45,136 nucleotides of DNA from Planctomycetaceae bacterium. GTDB lineage: Bacteria > Planctomycetota > Planctomycetia > Planctomycetales > Planctomycetaceae. Within the stretch, counting starts at the first letter, position 1; every line of letters begins with the position of its first letter. Under the pieces are notes generated by a model. It ran no database searches. It was given only the letters and a program-made list of their open reading frames with translations, and had not been told where the DNA came from. The stretch spans positions 1 to 45,136 of the forward strand of contig JAEUII010000343.1 in assembly GCA_016795145.1 (NCBI GenBank), written 5' to 3'. The translations under genes were made by a program, and so were the position numbers. Positions 23,490 to 32,755 of this stretch are shown here, in pieces.

Positions 23490-23673
23490 TCTGCCCCGGC
23501 TGATCAAACGCTGCGGAAATTCCCTCCTGGGTAAAACCCTGCTTCAACGGGAAAGAAGCAGTTGCGCGCGCCAAAGGGTCGATTTGAACGAGAGCGACCG
23601 GCGTGAAGTGAAACGGGGGCTGTTTCGCACAACTTCGCGCCATACCGGTCAGTGGTTGTTTCAGGGATGATCA

Positions 23674-25794
23674 GTGACAACCGCCGCAGTTCAGCGCATT
23701 CTGGAACAGGGGGTCCAAAGCCATCAGGCCGGAGACCGTACAGCCGCTGCGCGCTGTTATCTGGAAGTCCTGGCGACTGATCCTGAAAACCCAGATGCAT
23801 GGAACCTGCTGGGCGTTGCCACGCTGCAGAACGGAGATGCTCGCACTGCTGTTCAGCATCTGCAGACAGCTCAGCAACTGGCACCGCAGGATTCCAACAT
23901 TGCGGCGAATCTGAGTTCTGCCTGTCTTCAGATGAAGGACTATCCGGCCGCCGAGAAAGCCGTTCGACATGCTCTTCGCCTTGACCCTTCGAACTCCCTG
24001 GCATGGCGTCACCTGAGCAGCACGATGAGGTTCCTCGGGCGAGTTCCGGAAGCTCTTCAGGCAGCTGAACGATCGCTGGAACTCACACCCAGTCATGATG
24101 ATTCAATCGCCCAGCTCGGCGCGATGCAGCTGGCTGCCGGGCAACTGAAGGAATGTGTTCGAACGTTGGAACGCCTGACTGGACGACGACGACTTCGACC
24201 TGATGTCCTGACCAATCTGGGTTCTGCCAGGCGACAGCTGGGCGAGTTTCAGGATGCAAAGAAGCTGCTCGATGAAGCATGGGAACACTTCCCCGGACAG
24301 GTTGAGGTTCTGACCAATCGAGGCAACGCGTTGCTGGCCGTTCATCGTCCGGACGAAGCGCTCGAGATGTTTCGAATGGCTTTGGCGAAGCAGCCGAATT
24401 CTGCGTCCGCTCTCAATGGTCTTGGGCAGGCCTTGCAAACACTGGGGCACTGGCACGAGGCTCTGGAAGCGTTTCGACTGGCCTGGAAACTGGACGATCA
24501 GAATCGTCACTTCGACAGCAACTTTCTGTACTGTGCGAGTCTTGCACCGCACCTCAGTCGCCAGGAACTCTCACGACTGCATTGCCTCTGGGGACAGCAG
24601 GTCGAGCGACAAATTACTCCGACGAATCACGCAAGAAATGCGACGGAGGCGGACAAAACCCTGACGATCGGCTATGTGTCACCGGACTTTCGGTCTCATG
24701 CGACGATGCGGTTCTTCTTGCCCATCCTGCAACATCGCAACCGTGAGCAGTTTCGAGTGCTCTGTTATTCGGAAGCACAGCGCGAAGACCAGATCACGGC
24801 TCAGGTCGCGTCGCTGGCCGATGGCCTGGTTCGAACGGCCTCCATGACGGACGCTCAGCTGCGAGAGCGAATTGCTGCGGATGGAGTGGACGTTCTGATT
24901 GATCTGGCCGGACATACGGCGGGAAACAGGCTTTCGGTCTTCGCAGGGCAGCCCGCGCCGGTTCAAATGACGTGGCTGGGGTACCCGAACACGACTGGGC
25001 TGAGTCGCATCCAGTGGTTTCTGACAGACCATGTTCGGGAAACGGATCAGACCGCCGCCTGGTTTTCAGAGCAACTGCTCTGCATGCCACAAAGCGCCTG
25101 CCTCTTTCAGTCGCCGGACAATGCACCGGACCTGACGAGTCCTCCGCTGCTTCGAAAGGGTTATCCAACCTTCGGGAGTACTCATCGTCTCGAGAAGATC
25201 TCACCGTCCTGTCTTCGAATCTGGGCGCAGATTTTGAATGGTGTGACCAACGCACGGCTGTATGTCTTCCGAGATGTCCTCGGGTCATCGGAGTCCGTGC
25301 GAAATTCTCTTCGTCGTCGAATGTCCGAAGCGGGCATTCCGATGGATCGAGTCGATTTTGGCTGGGAGATTCACGGCTCGTATCTGCACGTGTATTCCGA
25401 GATCGATGTGCTGATGGATGTCTTCCCATGGGCCAGCGGGACAACCGCCTGGGAAGCCACCTGGATGGGCGTTCCGATCCCAACGATCCGGGCACCTGAA
25501 GTCACCGTTGCTGCGACCGCATCACTGTTTGAAGCGATCGGCGTTCCTGGACTAGTGGCGTCCGACACCAATGATCTTGTACGCATTGCTCGGCAACTGG
25601 TGACGAACGCGGACCAGCTTTCTGAATTGCGAAGCACACTGCGGCAGCGAATGAGCGAATCCGTCTGCGACGCCGGTCGCTTTACGAAACAGTTTGAAGC
25701 TCGTCTGAAAGATGCGTGGCGTGCCCATTGCACTGGAGTCATGCCAGACGGGATGTTCCGCGTGAACCGGGAGGTGCCAAATGAGCACCTCTGA
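23674..25794 (+). CDS. TPR-containing GT41 glycosyltransferase (O-GlcNAc transferase / SPINDLY type)
   Basis: 706 residues from a GTG at 23674. Residues ~1-285 are about eight TPR repeats (for example NPDAWNLLGVATLQNGDART). The catalytic half (~325-690) has the GT41 landmarks: GYVSPDFRSHA with His342, VDVLIDLAGHTAGNRL and PAPVQMTWLGYPNTTGLSR. FGSTHRLEKISP supplies the nucleotide-sugar Lys, and FPWASGTTAWEATWMGVPIP follows. It should transfer a sugar from a nucleotide donor to Ser/Thr of proteins recognised by the TPR part. The donor is not readable from sequence: GlcNAc, fucose or the amino sugar made by its neighbours are all possible. Its 3' end overlaps the next gene by 14 nt. Confidence 0.87.
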   Translation: MTTAAVQRILEQGVQSHQAGDRTAAARCYLEVLATDPENPDAWNLLGVATLQNGDARTAVQHLQTAQQLAPQDSNIAANLSSACLQMKDYPAAEKAVRHALRLDPSNSLAWRHLSSTMRFLGRVPEALQAAERSLELTPSHDDSIAQLGAMQLAAGQLKECVRTLERLTGRRRLRPDVLTNLGSARRQLGEFQDAKKLLDEAWEHFPGQVEVLTNRGNALLAVHRPDEALEMFRMALAKQPNSASALNGLGQALQTLGHWHEALEAFRLAWKLDDQNRHFDSNFLYCASLAPHLSRQELSRLHCLWGQQVERQITPTNHARNATEADKTLTIGYVSPDFRSHATMRFFLPILQHRNREQFRVLCYSEAQREDQITAQVASLADGLVRTASMTDAQLRERIAADGVDVLIDLAGHTAGNRLSVFAGQPAPVQMTWLGYPNTTGLSRIQWFLTDHVRETDQTAAWFSEQLLCMPQSACLFQSPDNAPDLTSPPLLRKGYPTFGSTHRLEKISPSCLRIWAQILNGVTNARLYVFRDVLGSSESVRNSLRRRMSEAGIPMDRVDFGWEIHGSYLHVYSEIDVLMDVFPWASGTTAWEATWMGVPIPTIRAPEVTVAATASLFEAIGVPGLVASDTNDLVRIARQLVTNADQLSELRSTLRQRMSESVCDAGRFTKQFEARLKDAWRAHCTGVMPDGMFRVNREVPNEHL

Positions 25795-26428
25795 AATTCG
25801 CCGGCTGCATAATGAAATCGTCGGGCATGAAGAGATCCTTCATCGTCTTGATCAGGCAGACTCCGGCCTGAAGCAATTGCAGGACCAGGATCGACCTAAT
25901 TACTCTGCCGATGGCTCAGATGTCTTTGCCGCTCTTCATCCCGACACCGCCATTCTGAATCGAACGTATCTTCAGGAAGTGGAAGCTCGGCGATTGAAAG
26001 TCGTTCCGGAGATTCTGGACTGGACCGGTTATCGGGTTCGAGTATTCCTTCGTCACGACCGGAACTTTGTCTTCGCCATTGCCTTCCGCAACTCCGTTGG
26101 CATGGCGAATCATGTTGTTCTGCGCAACGCAACGTTTGAAGTCGACCCGATTGGCAGACAACAAACGCTTGAGCGACGAGGTCCGTTGCCGAACGGAACC
26201 ACGGTTCATGCGTGGATTACAGGAATCCTGCATCGCGCTGGAAATGACGCGCCAGACGCCGGCGAGGATCTGGAAGCTGTCCATTACAAGCCAGCCGAAG
26301 GCGACTGTTTCTCGCGCGCGGGCAGTCGACAGCCCGTTCACCATTCTGACATGGTGCATTGCCTGCCGGGTACGTCCAAAGTCTGGATTCCGAAAAGCAC
26401 CGAGTTCATGCATGGAGATTCCAGATGA
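25781..26428 (+). CDS. Unknown protein inside the GT41-aminotransferase operon
   Basis: 215 residues. It overlaps the GT41 gene by 14 nt at its start and the aminotransferase by 4 nt (ATGA) at its end, which makes it a genuine operon member. I do not recognise a family. The N-terminal ~60 residues are helical and charged (RRLHNEIVGHEEILHRLDQA). Residues ~75-160 look like a beta-rich domain (WTGYRVRVFLRHDRNFVFAI, NATFEVDPIGRQQTLERRGP). No signal peptide, membrane span or catalytic motif is evident. The tail (~165-215) is Cys/His-containing but less protein-like. Likely an accessory or binding factor of the glycosylation system. Confidence 0.65.
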   Translation: MSTSEIRRLHNEIVGHEEILHRLDQADSGLKQLQDQDRPNYSADGSDVFAALHPDTAILNRTYLQEVEARRLKVVPEILDWTGYRVRVFLRHDRNFVFAIAFRNSVGMANHVVLRNATFEVDPIGRQQTLERRGPLPNGTTVHAWITGILHRAGNDAPDAGEDLEAVHYKPAEGDCFSRAGSRQPVHHSDMVHCLPGTSKVWIPKSTEFMHGDSR

Positions 26429-27831
26429 AGTCTTCCATTCATGATCTCAGGATCTTCGGAGGAACATCACTCTTCCAAAATCCCGTGCATGTTGGTCATC
26501 CGAATCTTCTTCGGAAGCAGCAGCTTGAACGACGCCTGAGTGCGGTTCTGAATTCCGGGCAGCTGACAAACCACGGTCCTCAGGTGCGCAAGTTCGAAGA
26601 GCGCCTTTCGGAACTGATGAAGGTGCGTCATGCGGTCGCAGTGTGCAATGCGACAACCGCCCTTCAGATTCTGGCAAAGGCTCTGAACCTGACTGGCGAA
26701 ATCATCATGCCGGCGTTCACCTTCATTGCGACGGCTCACGCGATGGACTGGATTGGGCTGACACCGGTGTTTGCGGACATCGATCCGGTCACACACACGA
26801 TTTCTCCTTCATCTGTTCAGCGATGTCTGAGTGCCAACACGTCAGCGATTCTGGGAGTGCACGTCTGGGGAAACCTGTGCGATGTGGAGTCGCTTCAGAA
26901 CATCGCCGACGAACATGCTGTGCCGCTGATCTTTGATGCCTGCCATGCGTTTGGATCGTCGAGAGCAGGAAAGTTCGCTGGTCAGTTTGGTCGAGCGGAA
27001 GTTTTCAGTCTGCACGCCACAAAGCTGGTACATTCCCTGGAAGGCGGCGTGATCACCACGAACGACGATGACCTGGCGGCACGATGTCGTCGTCTTCGAA
27101 ACTTTGGCATCACAGGACTGACGGAAATCAGCGACATTGGGATCAACGGAAAGATGCATGAACTCTCCGCCGCTGCCGGGCTCCATTCGCTCGAAGACCT
27201 GCCAGAGATTCTTGCTGTCAACCGGCGAAATCGAATGTTGTGGGCCGAGCAGCTTGCGAACACGTCCGGATTGAATCTGCAGAGCGTGCCACAGGGCCAG
27301 CAATCGAACTATCAGTATGTCGTCGGTCGTGTCGATGCCTCCAGATTTGGACTGACTCGCGATCAGCTCATCACGGTCGTTCGAGCCGAAGGGTTGTTCG
27401 CTCGCAGCTATTTTGTTCCCGGCTGCCATCGCTCCGTACCGTACAGTCACCATGCCGGGGCAGAGTGCGAGCTGACAGTGACAGAGGCCATTCTGCAGGA
27501 CGTGCTCCAGCTCCCGACAGGATTGGCGGTTGAGCCATCCATCATTGAACGGGCGGGACAGTTGTTAGAGTTTATCGCAAGGAACTCCCGCGCCATTTTC
27601 GAAGAGATGCTGCGAACGCCGGTGCTCGATCATCATCCGCAGGACCCGGTCTTCTTCGGCACAGTGGCAACGCCTCCGCAGACGGCAAACGCAGCCATTC
27701 CAGTGGCTGGTGTCGACGGTCCGCTAAGAAGTCATGTCCGTCATGCCGACACGGTTCCTGAGCCCCATCTTACAACGGTCTCCGAAGCGGCCGTTTCAGC
27801 AATGATGCATCAGCGAAGCGGAGCCCAGTGA
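26425..27831 (+). CDS. DegT/DnrJ/EryC1/StrS-family PLP aminotransferase with C-terminal extension
   Basis: The start is ATG 26425 (ATGA overlap with the previous stop); 468 residues. The core (~1-390) shows the sugar aminotransferase landmarks: TNHGPQVRKFEERL, NATTALQIL, PAFTFIATAHA, LGVHVWGNLCD, LIFDACHAFGS with Asp171, and the PLP lysine Lys200 in FSLHATKLVHSLEGG. Such enzymes transfer an amino group to a keto-sugar nucleotide. The usual length is ~370-400, so the ~75-residue C-terminal extension (HHPQDPVFFGTVATPPQTAN ... SEAAVSAMMHQRSGAQ) is unusual and low-complexity. With a GT41 enzyme upstream and two methyltransferases downstream, it probably builds a methylated amino sugar or sugar-like donor. 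Confidence 0.85.
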   Translation: MKSSIHDLRIFGGTSLFQNPVHVGHPNLLRKQQLERRLSAVLNSGQLTNHGPQVRKFEERLSELMKVRHAVAVCNATTALQILAKALNLTGEIIMPAFTFIATAHAMDWIGLTPVFADIDPVTHTISPSSVQRCLSANTSAILGVHVWGNLCDVESLQNIADEHAVPLIFDACHAFGSSRAGKFAGQFGRAEVFSLHATKLVHSLEGGVITTNDDDLAARCRRLRNFGITGLTEISDIGINGKMHELSAAAGLHSLEDLPEILAVNRRNRMLWAEQLANTSGLNLQSVPQGQQSNYQYVVGRVDASRFGLTRDQLITVVRAEGLFARSYFVPGCHRSVPYSHHAGAECELTVTEAILQDVLQLPTGLAVEPSIIERAGQLLEFIARNSRAIFEEMLRTPVLDHHPQDPVFFGTVATPPQTANAAIPVAGVDGPLRSHVRHADTVPEPHLTTVSEAAVSAMMHQRSGAQ

Positions 27832-28583
27832 TGAACGCCCATCGCACCGATGCGTCCGTCATGCCCGAACAGGTTGTCGACGAAAGAAAGGAACTCTGCG
27901 AACGGCTGTTGAGTTCACCGATTCCTTCGACTGAGCTGATACGGAACCTCGGGCTGTATCTGCTTCCCATGGAAGTGAAGCGACTGCTGTTCTTTGCCGA
28001 CCTGTATCAGCGCATTGTGAATGTGCCGGGGATCATTGTGGAATTTGGATGTCGCTGGGGTCAAAACCTTGCCCATTTCCAGTCGTTACGGTCCATTCTT
28101 GAACCCTACCACCATCGACGCATGATCCTTGGCTTTGATACGTTCGAAGGGTTTCCGTCCGTGTCAAAACATGACGGAGAATCGAGCGTGGTGGCGGCTG
28201 GAGCTTATTCGGTGACTCCGGGCTACGAATTGTATCTCAGAGATCTGCTGGCTCTGCGAGAGCGTCAGTCGCCATTGCCGAACGTTCGAAAATTCAAAGT
28301 GATTCAGGGAAACGCGCCTGACGCGTTCCAGGCATGGCTGGACGAACATCCGGAAACCATCGTCGCACTGGCCTACTTTGATATGGATCTTTACGAACCC
28401 ACCGTGCAGTGTTTGCGACTCTTGAAGGGTCGCCTGACGCAGGGATCGATTGTGGGATTCGATGAACTGAACCACAGCACGTTTCCCGGCGAGACCATGG
28501 CGGTTCGCGAGGTTCTTGGGCTGGAGAACATCCGGCTGCGTCGCAGTCCATGGTCCGCTGATGAATGCTTCTTCGAAGTTTGA
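27831..28583 (+). CDS. TylF/MycF-like SAM-dependent O-methyltransferase
   Basis: The chosen start is ATG 27831, whose A is the last base of the aminotransferase TGA. 250 residues. The SAM-binding motif is IIVEFGCRWGQNLAHF, followed by ILGFDTFEGFPSVSKHDGES, a TylF/macrocin-type pattern, and then YFDMDLYEPTVQCLRLL with the metal-binding Asp pair (FDMDLYEPT) and IVGFDELNHSTFPGE. TylF relatives methylate sugar hydroxyls in glycosylated natural products. Here the probable acceptor is the amino sugar made by the adjacent aminotransferase, before or after GT41 transfer. The acceptor is inferred from context only. Confidence 0.8.
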   Translation: MNAHRTDASVMPEQVVDERKELCERLLSSPIPSTELIRNLGLYLLPMEVKRLLFFADLYQRIVNVPGIIVEFGCRWGQNLAHFQSLRSILEPYHHRRMILGFDTFEGFPSVSKHDGESSVVAAGAYSVTPGYELYLRDLLALRERQSPLPNVRKFKVIQGNAPDAFQAWLDEHPETIVALAYFDMDLYEPTVQCLRLLKGRLTQGSIVGFDELNHSTFPGETMAVREVLGLENIRLRRSPWSADECFFEV

Positions 28584-28607
28584 AACGCAGGAGCTCGGAG
28601 AATCCCA

Positions 28608-29297
28608 ATGTCGGCAACGTGCCAAAACCGCCCTGAGTACTATGCGATCACGGATGCGACCGAGCAGTACTTTCATCGTCTCGGTGATTGCCCGGAAGGA
28701 CTCGGCTGGCCCAACACGCCCGATGCTCTGCGCCGATTTGAAGTGATGCTGAATCTGATTCGACCGCCGGATCTGGAAACCAGAAGTGCGACCAGTGAGA
28801 CTCAGCGGCCGATTCGCCTGCTGGACTTTGGATGCGGGACCGGACACCTCTTTGAGTATCTTCAAAAGCACGGCCGGAGTGACATTCAGTATTCGGGAAT
28901 CGACCTGTCAGAGAAGTTTGTCGGGATAGCGAAGTCCAAGTTCCCGGAAGCCGACTTTCGAGTTCTGGATGTTCTTGAGCGACCTGAGGAACTTGGGCGT
29001 TACGATTATGCTCTGATCAACGGAGCATTCACGTCCAAATGCACAATGTCGTTTGAGGTGATGTGGCAGACAGTTCAGCGAATTCTGAAAACGGTCTTTG
29101 CGAATGTGTCGTTCGGACTGGCCGTGAATACGATGAGCAAGCATGTGGACTGGGAACGAGACGACCTGTTCCACCTGCCAATGGATCTGATGGCCCAGTT
29201 TCTCTGCAAAGATCTGACTCGGCACTTCGTCATGCGAAACGACTACGGGCTCTACGAGTACACGACGTACATTTACCAGACCAGATCTGAGCGGTAA
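28608..29297 (+). CDS. Class I SAM-dependent methyltransferase
   Basis: 229 residues beginning 24 nt after the TylF-like gene. Motif I is LLDFGCGTGHLFEYL (~75-89), motif II YSGIDLSEKF, and later YDYALINGAFTSKCT. An N-terminal segment (EYYAITDATEQYFHRLGDCP) precedes the Rossmann-like core. The SAM-binding part is clear. The acceptor is unknown, but the position as last gene of the glycosylation operon points to a second methylation of the same sugar or glycan. Two methyltransferases of different families side by side argue for two distinct methyl sites. Confidence 0.78.
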   Translation: MSATCQNRPEYYAITDATEQYFHRLGDCPEGLGWPNTPDALRRFEVMLNLIRPPDLETRSATSETQRPIRLLDFGCGTGHLFEYLQKHGRSDIQYSGIDLSEKFVGIAKSKFPEADFRVLDVLERPEELGRYDYALINGAFTSKCTMSFEVMWQTVQRILKTVFANVSFGLAVNTMSKHVDWERDDLFHLPMDLMAQFLCKDLTRHFVMRNDYGLYEYTTYIYQTRSER

Positions 29298-29553
29298 GAG
29301 CTGAAGTCGTCAAATCGAAGTCGATATCACTCGCCGAATGATGCGCTGCGATTCCGGTCAATCACTCAAAGGCAGACGTCCCAGGCACTGCCCGGTCGCA
29401 TTGACAGAACAACGCAAATCCCGGCATCACGGCATTCAGTTCACCTTGCTTTAATGCCCCTGTGGCTTAGGATGAAATCACGGCAGACAGAGACTTTCCG
29501 GTTGAATATTGCAGATACGGTCAACTTGCCACGTCGCGACGAAGGAAACCACC

Positions 29554-30645
29554 ATGACTCCTGTACTTTTGCTTGGAGCGGGGAAGATCGGTCGGGCGAT
29601 TGCCAGCCTGCTGCATCACAGCGGCAGCTACAGTGTCCTGGTCGCTGACAATGATCCCGCGGCCCTCGAGAAACTGGGCACGATGGTTCCGGTTCACACG
29701 GAGCTGGTCGATGCGAGCAACGCCGAAAGTCTGCGGAGTCTGATGAAGGACCGGCGAGTCGTCATTTCCGCGCTGGTGTATTCCGCGAATCCGCTCGTCG
29801 CAGCTGCGGCGGTCGAAACGGAAACAAGCTACTTTGACCTGACGGAAGACGTCGCCACAACTCGCGCCGTCCGGCAACTCGCAGATCGCTGTGCCGCGGG
29901 CCGGATCCTGATGCCTCAGTGTGGCCTTGCCCCTGGGTTCATTTCGGTGATCGCCGGGCATCTGATCCGGCAGTTCGATTCGCTTGATGCCGTCCACATG
30001 CGAGTCGGAGCATTGCCTCAGTTCCCGAGCAACAGTCTGAAGTACAATCTTACCTGGTCAACCGACGGGCTCATCAATGAGTACTGCAATCCCTGCGAAG
30101 CGATTCACGACGGGGAGCTGCGCGAAGTATTGCCTCTGGAAGGGCTAGAGGAGTTTTCGCTGGACGGTGTTCGATATGAAGCGTTCAACACGTCCGGGGG
30201 ACTTGGAACGCTGTGCGAGACGATGCAGGGGCGAGTTCGCGAGTTGAACTATCGAACGATTCGCTATGTTGGCCACCGCGATCTGATGGAGTTTCTGTTG
30301 CGAGGGCTTCGGCTTTCGGAACGTCGTGCCTTGCTGAAGGACATTTTGGAAAACGCGATCCCGGTGACATGGCAGGACGTCGTCATCACGTTTGTGAACG
30401 TGTCGGGAATGATGAACGGACAGTTTGTCCAGCTGAACGACGCTCGCAAGATCTACCATCAGCATTCCGGAGATCGTCACTGGAGTGCGATTCAGCTGAC
30501 AACGGCGGCAGGTGTCTGTGCGGCGGTGGACCTCCATCTGGCGGGCAAACTGCCGTCACAGGGTTTCGTGCGGCAGGAAGACATTGCTTTCGAAGACTTT
30601 ATTTCCAATCGATTTGGCCGGATCTTCGAAACCCGTGATGTCTGA
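29554..30645 (+). CDS. Saccharopine dehydrogenase family oxidoreductase
   Basis: The start is ATG 29554, with AAGGAAA ~5-6 nt upstream and the Rossmann loop immediately after (VLLLGAGKIGRAIASLL). 363 residues. LVADNDPAALEKLG, YFDLTEDVATTRAVRQLADR and MPQCGLAPGFISVIAGHLIR are typical of saccharopine dehydrogenase/reductase and L-lysine dehydrogenase relatives. It should be a cytoplasmic NAD(P)-linked enzyme acting on an amino acid or imine. It is separated from the glycosylation operon by 256 bp, so it may be an independent unit. The exact substrate cannot be read from the sequence. Confidence 0.8.
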   Translation: MTPVLLLGAGKIGRAIASLLHHSGSYSVLVADNDPAALEKLGTMVPVHTELVDASNAESLRSLMKDRRVVISALVYSANPLVAAAAVETETSYFDLTEDVATTRAVRQLADRCAAGRILMPQCGLAPGFISVIAGHLIRQFDSLDAVHMRVGALPQFPSNSLKYNLTWSTDGLINEYCNPCEAIHDGELREVLPLEGLEEFSLDGVRYEAFNTSGGLGTLCETMQGRVRELNYRTIRYVGHRDLMEFLLRGLRLSERRALLKDILENAIPVTWQDVVITFVNVSGMMNGQFVQLNDARKIYHQHSGDRHWSAIQLTTAAGVCAAVDLHLAGKLPSQGFVRQEDIAFEDFISNRFGRIFETRDV

Positions 30646-31090
30646 CGGAGAAATTGGCCTTTTCCGAAATTCGCCGTCTCCCTATTCTCCCCGCCCTGCG
30701 GCAAAAACTGCCGCTCTGGGATCATGACAGGCGAATTCTGCGTTTGGCATGGTCTCTGCAGAGTAGAGAAGTGAAGTCGCCAAAAGGAAAGTGATTCAGG
30801 ATCGTCGCGAAACTCTGTGTGAAAACCCAAGTGTTTTTGGGGGCACGCGGAGTTCTAACGTGAAAGAGTCACACAGGAACTTGAAGTTTTGGCAACGCAC
30901 ACTTGTAAGACTGACAATCCAAAACAGGGACGATCGAAAGGCACAGTAAGGAAGCTGTCCACCTTTCAATGTCTTGCCCTGACAGCGAACCGGACTGGCT
31001 GAGCCAGGCTGCTTCGACTGTGAAATGGATTGGCCAGACACCTCTGTGAATTCTGCGCTTTTGAATTTTCTTCTGGCAGGGACGCCGCGT
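30646..31090. other. Intergenic gap
   Basis: 445 bp. A GCGGCA-AAAAC-TGCCGC hairpin (30698-30714) may help end the previous transcript but lacks a T-tract. I see no gene and no repeat seen elsewhere in the window. Confidence 0.5.
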
Positions 31091-32755
31091 ATGAAGATGT
31101 TCATGCTGCTGATGACGTTGGTATCAGAAGCTCCAGCCTCAGACACGCCTGATGTCATTCTGCTGGATTTCACCGCAAGCTACTGTCAGCCCTGCAAGCA
31201 GATGCTCCCGATTTTGCAGCGAATGGAGCAGGACAACTTTCCGATTCGAAGAATCGACATCACAGAAGAACACGAGTTGGCTCGCAAGTACAACGTGGAT
31301 CGCGTTCCGACGATGGTTCTTCTGGTCGAAGGCAAAGAAGCAAAGCGATTTGTTGGACTTCGAAGCGAAGATGAGCTGCGACAGGAAATGAACACGGCTG
31401 CTCGCAAGCTGCGTGAAACACGCGAAGCCAATTCGCCAAAGGCATCGCAGCCCGTGCTCCCCAAGGGGACTCCGCTGGTCTCCGAAGACAGCAAACCAGA
31501 AGAGCAGCAGAAGGCTAAGAGTAAGTCACTTGGCGACGTCTTCCGAGGCATGTTTGGCAAGTCAGATGATGAAGCAGTTGAGGCCGTTCGGGCACAAAGC
31601 CCGGATCCCGCCAGCAACACTGATCCACTGGCCGCAGCACAGGCGGCAACTGTTCGCATTCGAGTCCAGGGAAAATCGACTGAAGATCAAAAGCTGATTC
31701 AGGATGTGGGAACAGGGACGATTGTCTACAGCGGAAGTGGCCAGACGGTGATCCTCACCTGTGCTCACTTCTTCCTGAAGCTCTCCAGTAAGGACAAAAA
31801 AGTCGAAGTGGAAGTGTTCGAAAATGGTGCTCCTGTGAAGTATCCAGCCGAAGTGCTGGGAGGAGATCACAATTCGGACCTCGCATTTCTGTCCATTCGA
31901 ACAACGAAGACGTTTCCGTGTGTTGGCCTGACATCGACGTCGCCAGCCATCAAGACGGGTCAGGAACTGGTCAGCTTTGGTTGCGACGATGGTAGTGATC
32001 CAAGTCGTCTTGATACGAAGCTGCTGGCTGTCAACAAGTACAACGGGCCAGGCAATCTGTCGTGCACGGTTGACCCCAAAAGCGGTCGATCTGGCGGAGG
32101 ACTGTTCCGAGCTGACGGCGTTCTGGTCGGTGTCTGCAGCTGTGCCGATCGAAACAACCACGAAGGACTTTACATGTCCTTTGAATCGATTCATACGCTG
32201 GTTCAGAAGCTCAATCTGCAATACGTCTGCAGTCGTAGTGAAGTCCCGCCGGTCGGTGAAGATGTTGCCGTTGCCTTCCAGGAGCAGATTGAAGGAAAGA
32301 ATGTCGCGCCCGCTGCCCCACGAACAGTTGAGCCGAAGCAGACTCCGGAAGCCAGTGATGAAAAGGCCGGAATTGAAGAACCTCAGTTCGCGGCAAAGGA
32401 TGAAGCAGACTCATTTACACCCGACATTGAAAGCAACGATCCGTTCGCAACAGCACAGATTCAGCACAAAGGCAGCGCAACTGGGAATGGAATTCCTGTT
32501 GTCGCTCCGGCTAAGACCGAGGCTGGTGGTCCTGAGATTACAATCATCATCGATGACAAGAAGCCGGGTAGCCAGAAGCGAGTCATCGTGATTCCCCAGG
32601 CGTCCGCCTGGATGCTGGAAATGCTGACGGGCGAAGGTGGCATCGGCAAGGAGTCTGATCTTGCGGAATCGCTGGAGCCTACTTCCAGCCAGCCACGAAC
32701 CAAGGCACCGGTCCGCCGTACTGGGCAGAGCAATCCCGCACAGGCGAAGTATTAG
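31091..32755 (+). CDS. Thioredoxin-like / trypsin-like serine protease fusion protein
   Basis: The start is ATG 31091, with AGGGA ~10 nt upstream; 554 residues. Residues ~18-110 are a thioredoxin-like domain with the redox pair Cys32-x-x-Cys35 (ASYCQPCK) and the cis-Pro loop RVPTMVLLV. A linker (~115-190) leads to a trypsin-like protease domain (~190-380) with an intact triad: His226 (LTCAHFF), Asp263 (NSDLAFLSI) and Ser334 (GRSGGGLF). The C-terminal ~150 residues are acidic and probably disordered, with DDKKPGSQKRVIVIPQASAW near the end. A thiol-redox domain joined to a protease suggests redox-controlled proteolysis or quality control in the envelope. The N-terminal hydrophobic stretch is short, so export is uncertain. 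Confidence 0.82.
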   Translation: MKMFMLLMTLVSEAPASDTPDVILLDFTASYCQPCKQMLPILQRMEQDNFPIRRIDITEEHELARKYNVDRVPTMVLLVEGKEAKRFVGLRSEDELRQEMNTAARKLRETREANSPKASQPVLPKGTPLVSEDSKPEEQQKAKSKSLGDVFRGMFGKSDDEAVEAVRAQSPDPASNTDPLAAAQAATVRIRVQGKSTEDQKLIQDVGTGTIVYSGSGQTVILTCAHFFLKLSSKDKKVEVEVFENGAPVKYPAEVLGGDHNSDLAFLSIRTTKTFPCVGLTSTSPAIKTGQELVSFGCDDGSDPSRLDTKLLAVNKYNGPGNLSCTVDPKSGRSGGGLFRADGVLVGVCSCADRNNHEGLYMSFESIHTLVQKLNLQYVCSRSEVPPVGEDVAVAFQEQIEGKNVAPAAPRTVEPKQTPEASDEKAGIEEPQFAAKDEADSFTPDIESNDPFATAQIQHKGSATGNGIPVVAPAKTEAGGPEITIIIDDKKPGSQKRVIVIPQASAWMLEMLTGEGGIGKESDLAESLEPTSSQPRTKAPVRRTGQSNPAQAKY

